The position numbers and the translations under genes are program-made. Of a DNA stretch of 64,000 nucleotides, positions 36,510 through 44,935 are shown in pieces. Location of the stretch: NCBI GenBank assembly GCA_018992685.1, contig JACVGT010000001.1, forward strand, positions 1 to 64,000. Reading direction: 5' to 3'. Each line of letters begins with the position of its first letter. The stretch's first letter is position 1. The DNA is from Theionarchaea archaeon (lineage in GTDB: Archaea > Methanobacteriota_B > Thermococci > Methanofastidiosales > SZ-28-30). The notes below the pieces were generated by a model. That model saw nothing but the letters and a program-made list of their open reading frames with translations, was not told the DNA's origin and ran no database searches.

Positions 36510-37109
36510 ATTCCAAACCTCCAAAAGCTTTGCATTGACTTCGCCACCTGCATGTGCATATTCTTCAATCTGCAGGCTTTGCTGTCAATATAGCTAAGCC
36601 GTAGACATTTAGCCGGTACTTTATTTAAACCTTTCGGTTTAATCTGTAGGAAATGCATTCATATCTCAACAGTGTTGAGATGAATACCAGTCACATGAGT
36701 CTCAGTTTGGGCTCTTGTCTTTGATTAGATTTTCAGAATGACCTATTTCGTTATCGATATTTGAAAGAGTTATTTAGAGTAATAGAAAAATGAATCTCAT
36801 TCCCGTGTGTATCTTTAGTCAATCGGATGTTTACCTAGAGAAAGAGAGTTGCATAATCCTCGTTTCTAGGTACAATACATAGGCCTCATCAGTACGTTTG
36901 ATCAGTCTAAAGTGATCTCTCTGGTGATGCTGACGGTCTTTTCAAGTGATAGGGCAGAATAGTGGCTGGGCTTGTCATGAAGTGTCTTTTGTGTATCTAT
37001 TAGAAGGGCCTTCCACTAGAAAGAATTTGATAGTTCGATGTTTCATTCCTCGTCGATGATATCATTGATTGATAGGTAACCCTTTATATTCTCACAGGTA
37101 TTTCATTCC
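36510..37109. other. gene-free stretch with promoters and a palindrome
   Basis: About 600 bases without a convincing reading frame between the divergent RHS and methyltransferase genes. On the minus strand GTTTAAATAA at 36621-36630 could be the TATA box of the RHS gene, giving a leader of about 85 bases. On the plus strand TTTATATT at 37083-37090 fits the methyltransferase. A perfect palindrome at 36663-36681 is listed separately. Confidence 0.5.
36663..36681. promoter_or_regulatory. 19-bp palindrome, possible operator
   Basis: ATCTCAACA G TGTTGAGAT, nine perfectly paired bases on each side of one base. It lies about 40 bases upstream of the presumed RHS TATA box, a position for a dimeric regulator. 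No regulator gene is adjacent. Confidence 0.35.
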
Positions 37110-37919
37110 ATGGTTCAAGCAAAGGACACTCGAGAGGAAGTTGACTGGTCTAAATGGTACAATTTCCAGGGTCGTATGGGTATTCCTATTATCCACTTGG
37201 GCGGGACAAGAGCAACCACAGATCTCTTGGCCCTCTGTGACCTTTCTGAAAAGAGTGAAGTGCTTGATGTGGGATGTGGCACTGGATACACGGCGTGTGA
37301 GATTGCACAAAAGTACAGTGCTCATGTTGTCGGTATCGATGTCTCTGAAGACATGATAGCAAAAGCACAGGAAAGAGCACGTCAAAACCACCTGAAATCA
37401 GTTGAATTTCAAGTTGCTGATGTATTGGAGCTCCCATTTCAGGATGAAACCTTTGACACGGTCATCATGGAATCAGTCCTCATCGTTTTACCTGGTGAAA
37501 AGCGTGACGCTCTGACTGAAATTGTGAGGGTTCTCAAACCAGGAGGAGTACTGGGCGCAAACGAGGATTTTGCACGTAGCGAAACGCCTGATGAAGTTCT
37601 GGATTGTCTCGCTACCGCATTACCCCTCATGAGCCTCTTGACTCCCCAGGATTTGAGGAAGCTCTTTGAAGACTCAGGGTTAGAAGTCATGCACTGTATA
37701 GAGAACTCATCAAAAGGTGTGATCACTCCAAGAGAAGTGGTGAACATCATCAAAACAATGGGCGTGGTTAGACTCCTATCTTACTCTCTACGGTCAGTAG
37801 TTGATCCAGAAATCCGGATGTTTGCCAGGCATTACAGGGAAGGTTCAAATATTATGATTAAACGTAAGGATACCATGGATTTCTTTGGATATGTTTTGAT
37901 TGTCGGAAGAAAATTATGA
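37110..37919 (+). CDS. class I SAM-dependent methyltransferase
   Basis: 269 residues with a Rossmann-fold methyltransferase core. Motif I LDVGCGTGYTACEIAQK binds SAM, with the acidic VVGIDVSEDMI and later VADVLELPF, IVRVLKPGGVLG. The C-terminal third (about residues 160-269) is a helical cap and the substrate is not evident. The pattern resembles UbiE/small-molecule methyltransferases. TTTATATT at 37083 puts transcription start at about the ATG, so leaderless. Confidence 0.88.
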   Translation: MVQAKDTREEVDWSKWYNFQGRMGIPIIHLGGTRATTDLLALCDLSEKSEVLDVGCGTGYTACEIAQKYSAHVVGIDVSEDMIAKAQERARQNHLKSVEFQVADVLELPFQDETFDTVIMESVLIVLPGEKRDALTEIVRVLKPGGVLGANEDFARSETPDEVLDCLATALPLMSLLTPQDLRKLFEDSGLEVMHCIENSSKGVITPREVVNIIKTMGVVRLLSYSLRSVVDPEIRMFARHYREGSNIMIKRKDTMDFFGYVLIVGRKL

Positions 37920-37940
37920 TACTAAAGGTTATTGACTGCT

Positions 37941-37983
37941 TTCAAGTGCCTTGAACAACACTTTTGGATGGGTGTGATCCAAA
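37941..37983 (+). terminator. paired stems after the methyltransferase
   Basis: TTCAAG-TGC-CTTGAA at 37941-37955 and TTTGGAT-7 bases-ATCCAAA at 37963-37983 lie just past the stop. They could stop or stabilise the transcript. The rest of the 325-base gap to 38245 shows only a TATA-like element (CTTATAAAC near 38176). Confidence 0.3.
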
Positions 37984-38244
37984 TGAAAAAACAAGAAAGG
38001 CAGTATAGGCCAGGAGCACGAACACGAAAATGTATCCCCCTACTACACGAAAGCTTGTTGTATGTGTTGTGCATCAGGTAACTGCGATTCAGGGCATTCA
38101 TCTTTCTACTGGACGCCCGAATTTCACGGAATGACTGCTGCACCTCAAGACTAGGATTCAGATTGGTGGAAAGTCTTATAAACTACTACATCCCTTAATA
38201 GCTACTATAGTCGGTAGACAATTCACAGGAGAAAGGTGGAAAGA

Positions 38245-39282
38245 ATGAATGGAAAGTCATGTATCATCCCACGCAAAGTATGCTGGCTCTTACTTTTTGC
38301 CTTAATGCCATTGTGCAGCGGCAGTATTGATGGCTCAACCCCTCTGGAGACGTTATCACGAGATGTTATCATACTCAACCAGCATGCACCTGGAGAAAAG
38401 GTTGAAATCACGTTCATCAGCAATGCTGGATTCCTCATAGTCTCTGGTGATAAGAAGATCCTGGTGGATGCTCTGTGGGAGGCAAGTGCTGGAGATCAAA
38501 CTCCACAGGAAGTTCGAGAATTAGTAGGGAATGCATCGCCCCCATTTGATGATATTGACCTTGCTTTGACCACTCATGTTCATATTGACCATTTTAGTCC
38601 GTCAGTGGCCGGAGCACATCTGGAAAATGACCCACATACAATTTTCGTTTCTACAGAGGAAGTGGTACGGACTCTAAGATCATCCTTTCCCGGGTTCAGC
38701 TCAATTCAGGACAGGGTGAAAGCAGTTCAACCAGAAGAGGGAGAACGAGTTTCATTGACTCTCAATGGCATTGACATTGAAGTATTGAACCTCCATCATG
38801 GCATTGATGTTCCTGTGAGAAATAATGCCTACCTCTTCACGATTGGTGGACTGAAAATGTTTCATACAGGAGATATTGATGTGACATTCGAAGAAATTCA
38901 AGCTTACGAGCTGTTCAATGATGAAATTGATATTGCCTTCGTTCCATACTTCTTTATGGTATTCGGGGGAGAGGAAGAACGAATACTCAGGGAAAGCATC
39001 AAAGCAAACCGCATCATCCCCATACATATTCAACCTAATTCTGGTAGATACACTCTTGAGAACATAGATGAAGAATACCCTGAAGCTTGTGTGTTCTATG
39101 GAAAAATGCAGACGATCGTTGTGTCTCCCCAATTGGAAGCGATAGAAGAACACGCAGAAGATGAAGAAGAACAGGAAGAACCTGTGGAGGAAGTGCCAGA
39201 AGAAGGAGGATTTTGTCTCGGTACTCTCTTACTCTTGAGTCTGTTGGCTGCAGGTGGTATTGTTGGAAAGAGAGAAGAATAG
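38245..39282 (+). CDS. secreted metallo-beta-lactamase-fold hydrolase with C-terminal anchor
   Basis: 345 residues. The ATG at 38245 follows GGTGG. A signal peptide (VCWLLLFALMPLCSGSI) leads into an MBL-fold domain whose metal ligands are seen in TTHVHIDHFSP, NLHHGIDVP and MFHTGDIDV. It resembles UlaG-like MBL proteins rather than true beta-lactamases. After an acidic linker (EEEQEEPVEEVPEE) the protein ends with GGFCLGTLLLLSLLAAGG and a charged tail, a tripartite sorting signal also found at the end of the 43.4-46.7 kb protease. So it is probably displayed on the cell surface. Confidence 0.85.
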   Translation: MNGKSCIIPRKVCWLLLFALMPLCSGSIDGSTPLETLSRDVIILNQHAPGEKVEITFISNAGFLIVSGDKKILVDALWEASAGDQTPQEVRELVGNASPPFDDIDLALTTHVHIDHFSPSVAGAHLENDPHTIFVSTEEVVRTLRSSFPGFSSIQDRVKAVQPEEGERVSLTLNGIDIEVLNLHHGIDVPVRNNAYLFTIGGLKMFHTGDIDVTFEEIQAYELFNDEIDIAFVPYFFMVFGGEEERILRESIKANRIIPIHIQPNSGRYTLENIDEEYPEACVFYGKMQTIVVSPQLEAIEEHAEDEEEQEEPVEEVPEEGGFCLGTLLLLSLLAAGGIVGKREE

Positions 39283-39372
39283 ATTAATACATCGATTATT
39301 GTGACCAGGTGCTCATGTACTCCCCCTGAACTCATACTGCAGATTATGCGCTTTGGGAGTGGTACAGCTCCA

Positions 39373-40677
39373 CTAGTTTCCCTCAAAGAATATGCGATCT
39401 GTGATTTTCTTCTTCCGTGCGATTCGGAGCACTTCCTTGATGAAGTCACTGGCGCCACACACACAGAAATCGTTGAACATGGAATGGGAAAGAGCAGCAC
39501 AACGGAAGTTGCACACATCTTCAACATCGCACGTTTTACATTCTGAAAAAGAATCCTTTGTAATCTGTCTGAATGCAGTCCCACCTTTTCCATTTTCCCA
39601 GATTTCCTTAAATGATGTATCTCTCAAGTTTCCCATGCAAAATTCTTCCAGCGCTGCAGTATCAGCGCACGGGTACACATTGCCGTCAAATCTCACCCAG
39701 ACATCAGTTCTGGAACCTTCACAAGCGAGAAAAGCTTTTTGGAAAAGCTCTGGCATATCGTCCACATGGAGGGGATGAGGACCTCCATACAGTTTTCGAT
39801 CCCGTGATTTCACACGACGAATCTTGAGTTCTCTGATCCTGATGAAATCGTGTGCATCTTCCTTCCTGAGCCAGAGTTGCTTTTGATGTTCAGAAGATCT
39901 GCCAAATGGAAGTACAGGATTAAGGCTCACTTTTATCCCTCTGTTCAGCCAGTGTGCCATCAGTCGTTCTGCTTCCCCTTTGTTTATCTGGGACAGGGTG
40001 AAGTTGATCCCAAACTTTGTTTCTTCCCTCAGGAACATTTCTAAAACTTCTGTAGTCCTTGCAAATGAGCCCTTTCCCCGTATCTTGTCATGACTCTCCT
40101 CGAACCCATCAAGACTCACACCATACCTGACACTTCTTGGTAGAACCTGAAAATCATCCTCTGTCACGAGAGTGGCATTGGTGACCACGTACTGCTGGAG
40201 ACCGACCTCATCACCATAATTCAAGATTTCAACGATGTCTTCTCTCATGAAGGGCTCACCTCCTGAGATGTTTACTTTAAAGACCTTCATGTCAGCCCAT
40301 TCATCATACAGGGCTTTGATCTCCTCAGTTGTGAGCTCATCCGGATGCTTCTTCCCTGCTGCGAAAAGGCAGTGTGGACAATTCAAGTTGCAGGCATGGG
40401 TTACCTCAATGCAGGCTGTAATAGGTGCTGAAAGATGTGTACATCCATCATCAAACTCGAATGCTTTGAGCTGAAATGGAGTGTAATCCATGGATTTCTT
40501 CTCACCGGGAATCATGCCTGCATTTGTAAGATACTGCATGAGGGGGTCATCAATATCTCCCTTCTCAATACGTTGGAGAGTTTTCTCATTGATAAAGAAC
40601 ATTGAAGCATCTGCATTGATCATGAGTCCTCCAAAATGCTCTCTCCTACAAGCACAATACTTATTGAATTCGATCAT
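39373..40677 (-). CDS. radical SAM/SPASM peptide maturase with N-terminal recognition domain
   Basis: 434 residues. Residues 1-60 look like a PqqD-type RiPP recognition element (RREHFGGLMINADASMFFIN, then helices). The radical SAM cluster is THACNLNCPHC with cysteines 96, 100 and 103, followed by ISGGEPFMREDI. The C-terminal SPASM region has the expected cysteines (NVYPCADTAAL, FSECKTCDVEDVCNFRC). Such proteins form carbon-carbon or thioether links in peptides. I prefer the ATG at 40677 to the GTG at 40686. A 31-residue peptide gene lies 36 bases upstream, the probable substrate. Confidence 0.9.
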   Translation of the reverse strand: MIEFNKYCACRREHFGGLMINADASMFFINEKTLQRIEKGDIDDPLMQYLTNAGMIPGEKKSMDYTPFQLKAFEFDDGCTHLSAPITACIEVTHACNLNCPHCLFAAGKKHPDELTTEEIKALYDEWADMKVFKVNISGGEPFMREDIVEILNYGDEVGLQQYVVTNATLVTEDDFQVLPRSVRYGVSLDGFEESHDKIRGKGSFARTTEVLEMFLREETKFGINFTLSQINKGEAERLMAHWLNRGIKVSLNPVLPFGRSSEHQKQLWLRKEDAHDFIRIRELKIRRVKSRDRKLYGGPHPLHVDDMPELFQKAFLACEGSRTDVWVRFDGNVYPCADTAALEEFCMGNLRDTSFKEIWENGKGGTAFRQITKDSFSECKTCDVEDVCNFRCAALSHSMFNDFCVCGASDFIKEVLRIARKKKITDRIFFEGN

Positions 40678-40692
40678 CAGTACCACTTGATT

Positions 40693-40713
40693 TAAAAGAA
40701 ATAAAAAAAAGGG
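40693..40713 (-). terminator. T-rich, probably leaky terminator between peptide and maturase
   Basis: On the minus strand CCCTTTTTTTTATTTCTTTT directly follows the peptide stop and precedes the radical SAM gene. Archaeal termination occurs at T-runs, so this could give much peptide message and little maturase message. A similar T-run follows the peptide gene at 54.6 kb. Confidence 0.5.
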
Positions 40714-40809
40714 TTAGGGTGCCCAGACTATACCGCCCTTTGGGAACACAATTGGGTTCACACTTCCGATTACAATTGTTCTCGTCATGCGTAGAGTTAC
40801 TTTCTTCAT
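40714..40809 (-). CDS. 31-residue putative modified-peptide precursor
   Basis: A tiny gene with every sign of expression: TATA at 40843-40852, perfect GGAGGTGA at 40816-40823 six bases before ATG, and a stop at 40714. The product has a basic start (MKKVTLRMTRT), a hydrophobic middle and ends PKGGIVWAP, with no cysteine and a single tryptophan near the C-terminus. Placed in front of a radical SAM/SPASM protein that carries a recognition-type domain, it is best explained as the substrate peptide. Trp or the GGIV residues would be the likely modification sites, by inference. Confidence 0.75.
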   Translation of the reverse strand: MKKVTLRMTRTIVIGSVNPIVFPKGGIVWAP

Positions 40810-40842
40810 TTGCTTTCACCTCCACTTTCAACTCCCCCGTCT

Positions 40843-40852
40843 CTATATAAAT
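40843..40852 (-). promoter_or_regulatory. TATA box of the peptide/maturase unit
   Basis: TTATATAGAG on the minus strand, 34 bases before the peptide ATG. Transcription would begin about at the ribosome binding site, giving a very short leader. Confidence 0.55.
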
Positions 40853-41059
40853 CTTTCTATTAGATCAATTGCCAAAAGAAAGAGACATTATCCTGTATGG
40901 AAGATATTGAGTCTTCGAGACAGAATTACTTCTCCACGAATTTAGATATTGTAGGCTAATAGCAGGTTAGTTCTTTCTGAAATCATGAAGTCTTCATGTG
41001 AGTACTTTCCTGGAGCATGTGTCCTCTCAATCTACTGCTTTCTCGTTTCCCGCAATCAA

Positions 41060-42799
41060 TTACTTCAAGTTCAATATCTTTTCTGTTTCCTCATCCCTTC
41101 CTAGATATGTCAGCTGGCTGGCTGCTCCATCTACCATCCATTCCTGCTTACAGTGTTCAGGGCTCCTGAATAGTTCTGTAATAGTAGTCACTGGATCATC
41201 AATTCTCACCCATTTCACATTATCGTACCACACATGGTCCTTTTCAAACACAACTGGAGTGCCATTGAACTCAAAGAAGAGGTTCGACACGTCTTCGTGC
41301 TGGTACAACCGTTCACTCTGATCACACTTCAAATGGAGATATCCATCATCTTCAATCTTGACTCCACAGAAGACAGGTTCAGTACCGTAAATATTCATGT
41401 GATACAACCCGGCAAATGCTTTCCACGCAGGGTTATGTGGTCCAGGAGATTCGGGTGGTCTGCCCCTGTAGTCCATGTGGAGGATTCCAGAGTTTTCTGA
41501 ATACATCTTCAAAGAGACAGGTTCCCCATCGTCGACCTGAAATACCACTCCCTTGGGAGACTCAGCACTGAAGGCTGTTTCATTGTGTGGAGTGAGCTCA
41601 ACTGCTCTGTCAGGATAATCCAGATATATTGTGCCATTCCGTACATTAACTGATACGGTGCCCCAGAACCCACTATAAACTCCTGTGAGCCGTTTCAGCA
41701 ATGCCTCATCAATCTTCACAGAAGTTTCAAATGGAAACTCAGCAGGACGTAAAGGTACCCCCTTAGCCTCCAGAACACGCCTTACAGCATTCTTTGCAAG
41801 TACGCTAATATAATCACTGTATTCCTGATTTGTAAAGACAGCCACTCCACAATCATACTCAGGCAGCCAGTACATTTCAGAACGCAGCCCAAAGCCACCC
41901 CCTGGATGATATGATAGAGAAATACCCCATTCTCTGTTCACCAGTGTTCCCAGGCCATACCATCCTTCCTTATCCACAGACCGCATGACATCAATTAACG
42001 CGGAATTCAGGACGTTATCACCTTCAACCTGCCCCCTGTTCAGGAGAAATTGCACGAATACAGCTTGCTCTTGAATAGAGAGAGAAGCTGCACCACATCC
42101 AAGTCCCACAGGATCTATCTGTGCTGCTTTGACTTCACCCAGGTATCCCTTTGCTGCATTCTGGGTATTGTACACCTCTCTTGTGTTGTAGTGGAAGTGT
42201 ATACCAAGAGGATCACCAACCACTCTCTGTACATACTCGGTGTATGATTCACCTGTGATACGCTCTAGGAGATACGTAACCAGGTCCATTCCCACGTTAG
42301 AATACGCAATTCCTTTCCCCACGGGAAATTTCAGCCATGTACCATTAATACCCTCAATGTGTTCCTCCCAGGTACAGGGTACATAATTAAAGACTCCACC
42401 CACTTTTGATTCCCGAACGAGACCAGATGTGTGTGATAACAGGTGCCTAAACGTAATCTTTTTGTACTGATCTCTACCAAACCTGCTGTTGACTTTGAAT
42501 TCAGGACAGATCTTGAATACACAATCATCAAGGGTAACTAGTCCCTCCTGGACAGCCAGCAAAAACGCAACTGTCGTGACAGTTTTTGTGGTTGATTGGA
42601 GGGAAAATAGGGTGTCTATGTTAACTGCCTGTCGTCCTGATACATCAGTAACCCCAAAACATCCGCACCATACCAACCCTTTCTTGGAGACCAGAGCTAT
42701 CGCTAGCCCTGGGATATTCTCTTTTTTCATCTTTTCAGGTATTTCTTTCTGAAAATCTTCAATTATGTCCATATAGTTACGTTTCATTTCATTTTTCAT
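41060..42799 (-). CDS. serine hydrolase of the beta-lactamase / penicillin-binding class C family
   Basis: 579 residues. The ATG at 42799 follows GGAGAATTGACA. The class C-like catalytic domain covers residues 10-370, with nucleophile Ser69 and Lys72 in SLQSTTK, the Tyr-x-Asn motif in IAYSNVGMD and HPGGGFG in the third motif position. A beta-rich C-terminal domain of about 200 residues follows. No signal peptide is visible, so it may be cytoplasmic. Archaeal members act as peptidases or esterases. The substrate is unknown. Confidence 0.88.
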   Translation of the reverse strand: MKNEMKRNYMDIIEDFQKEIPEKMKKENIPGLAIALVSKKGLVWCGCFGVTDVSGRQAVNIDTLFSLQSTTKTVTTVAFLLAVQEGLVTLDDCVFKICPEFKVNSRFGRDQYKKITFRHLLSHTSGLVRESKVGGVFNYVPCTWEEHIEGINGTWLKFPVGKGIAYSNVGMDLVTYLLERITGESYTEYVQRVVGDPLGIHFHYNTREVYNTQNAAKGYLGEVKAAQIDPVGLGCGAASLSIQEQAVFVQFLLNRGQVEGDNVLNSALIDVMRSVDKEGWYGLGTLVNREWGISLSYHPGGGFGLRSEMYWLPEYDCGVAVFTNQEYSDYISVLAKNAVRRVLEAKGVPLRPAEFPFETSVKIDEALLKRLTGVYSGFWGTVSVNVRNGTIYLDYPDRAVELTPHNETAFSAESPKGVVFQVDDGEPVSLKMYSENSGILHMDYRGRPPESPGPHNPAWKAFAGLYHMNIYGTEPVFCGVKIEDDGYLHLKCDQSERLYQHEDVSNLFFEFNGTPVVFEKDHVWYDNVKWVRIDDPVTTITELFRSPEHCKQEWMVDGAASQLTYLGRDEETEKILNLK

Positions 42800-43355
42800 T
42801 GTCAATTCTCCTTTTCCATTTTAACTACGTCAGTTCTACCTCCAAGATTCCCACTTCCAGATCGTTGATGAGTCTGTCCAGAATGGATTGTCGGGCAGAA
42901 TCTGAAGCACTGAGTACTAGCCTCTCTCAATGAGCTCACTAATGAACTATGCACCTTCTCAGGAATCTTGCTTGCCTTCAGCTACATCTCTTATCGCAGT
43001 AGCTGCTTTTGTGTCCTCCACAAAGGACACTTTGAGGCTTTTCTTAGATCATATAAAAGTTTTCGGGTTCTCGTCATGTGTTGTGGGCCAGCCACGACCC
43101 CGAAATCACAGCACTCTCAAGTCCTTAGAGGTGAAGAATCCGAGATCATCATCTCTAGGGTGAATGACAGTGGAGCCCAAGAATTCTCATGTGGAATTTG
43201 ATAGTGAACAGCGCTCTGACACGGTCCAAGAGACTCGTGGAGAAGAGGTCAACCTGACCCTCGGGAGACCCTGAAAAGTAGAATAGTAAAGGATATGAGG
43301 AAGATTGTGACCTCAAAATCCAAAATAGAAAATTAAAAAAAGAGAGAAAATAAAT
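42800..43355. other. gap without a convincing gene, possible decayed ORF
   Basis: About 556 bases. Just before the hydrolase gene, the minus-strand frame 42825-42926 reads as a protein-like C-terminus (ARQSILDRLINDLEVGIL) that ends 25 bases before the next ATG. No start can be found, and a second scrap in another frame (FVEDTKAATAIRDVAEGK) lies upstream, so this may be a decayed gene. Otherwise I see nothing. Confidence 0.4.
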
Positions 43356-44219
43356 TTAGCGTCTTCTGTATAGTGCTGCAGATCCAAACAATACGAGCAT
43401 GAAAACAAGGGTAGTTCCTAAACAGGATCCACCGTTGTCAACTTCGCAGGTGACTGTGTCCTGAGCTTCCGGTGTGCTTGACGCGTATCCCTCAGCCAGT
43501 ATGGTGTGGTTGCCGTCAGAATAGTCAGTCGTATCCCAGCTGTACTGGAAGGGTGCTGTGTAGTCAGTTCCCACGAGCGAGCCATCAATATAGAACCTTA
43601 CCTCTTCACAGTTGGTGTCTGTAGTTATTGTAACAGTATCAGACACAACCTCACCATCAGATGGGTTGGTGATGGTAAGATAGTATTCGATGACATTGTC
43701 CACGGTGACGGTAACAGAGTCGGTGTCTTCCAAGGTACCAGATACGTATCCCTCAACCATTATGGTGTGGTTACCATCAGGGTAGGCTGTCGTGTCCCAG
43801 GTGTACTGGAAGGGTGACGATGTATCATCATACACGAAAGTGCCATCAATGTAGAACCTCACTTCATCGCAGTTGGTGTCTACTGTAATGATGACAGTTC
43901 CTGAAACTGTTGACCCATTGGGTGGATTGGTAATGGTAATGTAGTACGTGATGTTTTCCACCGTGACGGTAACAGAATCACTGTCTTCCAAGGTACCTGA
44001 TACGTATCCCTCAGCCAGTATGGTGTGGGTTCCATTGGAATATCCAGTGGTGTCCCAGGTGTAATCGAATGGTGATGCTGTATCATCCTTCACCAGAGTG
44101 CCGTCAATGTAGAACTTCACTTCATCGCAGTTGGTGTCTGTGGTAACGCTGACTGTTCCAGAAACAGTGGACCCGTTGGCTGGATTCGTAATGGTAACGT
44201 AGTAGCTGATGTTGTCCAC
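43356..44219 (-). pseudogene. 3' part of the C25 protease gene: three Ig-like repeats and surface-sorting tail
   Basis: 287 codons in a frame separated from the main protease by two deletions. They encode three complete Big_7-like Ig repeats (each with VTITNPxxGSTVSGTV, FYIDGTLV, YTWDTTGYSNGTHTI) and end EVDNGGSCLGTTLVFMLVLF followed by YRRR, a tripartite cell-surface signal like that at 39.2 kb. No start codon with a ribosome binding site belongs to it, so in the present sequence it is not translated separately. Together with 44236-46676 it was clearly one gene. Confidence 0.8.
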
Positions 44220-44935
44220 GGTGACGGTAACAGAGTCAGTGTCTTATGGTGTGGGTTCCATCAGAGTACGCTGTGGTGTCCCAGGTGTAATCGAATGGTG
44301 ATGCTGTATCATCCTTCACCAGAGTCCCGTCAATGTAGAACTTCACTTCATCGCAGTTGGTGTCTGTGGTAACGCTGACTGTTCCAGAAACAGTGGACCC
44401 GTTGGCTGGATTCGTAATGGTAACGTAGTAGCTGATGTTGTCCACGGTGACGGTAACAGAGTCAGTGTCTGAGCCAGAATGGTGTGGCTGCCGTTGGAAT
44501 ATCCAGTGGTGTCCCAGGTGTAATCGAATGGTGATGCTGTATCATCCTTCACCAGGGTGCCGTCAATGTAGAATTTCACTTCATCGCAGTTGGTGTTTGT
44601 GGTAACGCTGACTGTTCCAGCAACAGTTTCTCCTTCTGAGGGGTTCGTAATGGTAACGTAGTAGACGACATTATCCACGGTGACAGTAACAGAATCACTG
44701 TCTTTCAATATACCTGACACGTATCCCTCAGCCAGTATGGTGTGGTTCCCATTGGAATATCCAGTGGTGTCCCAGGTGTAATCGAATGGTGATGATGTAT
44801 CATCCTTCACCAGGGTGCCGTCAATGTAGAACTTCACTTCATTGATTGATCCTGTTGTGTACGTGGTAACGCTAACTGTTCCAGATACAACTTCCCCTTC
44901 GTTCGGGCTCGTAATGGTCACTGTGTCCTGTACTC
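43435..44935 (-). repeat. six tandem Ig-like (Big_7) repeats, about 86-89 codons each
   Basis: Six copies of a unit with SGTVSVTT, CDEVKFYIDGTLVKDD, FDYTWDTT and GNHTILAEGYVSG. Copies two and three (about 44468-44678 and 44246-44463) each lack about 25 and 32 bases at the same place, between HTI and DSVTVTV. The missing stretch contains the palindromes GATACGTATC and GGTACC. The others are complete. Confidence 0.85.
44236..44445 (-). pseudogene. middle fragment of the C25 protease gene: one truncated Ig-like repeat
   Basis: 70 codons forming most of one repeat, cut off after THTI where about 32 bases present in the other copies are missing (near 44238-44248), which shifts the frame. Nucleotide identity with the neighbouring repeats is visibly very high, so recombination, replication slippage or misassembly could all explain it. 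Confidence 0.75.

Noticed and set aside
43435..44935. Regular repeats that might suggest a CRISPR array
   Set aside because: The unit is about 260 bases and codes for Ig-like domains. No short direct repeats with unique spacers occur in the window.
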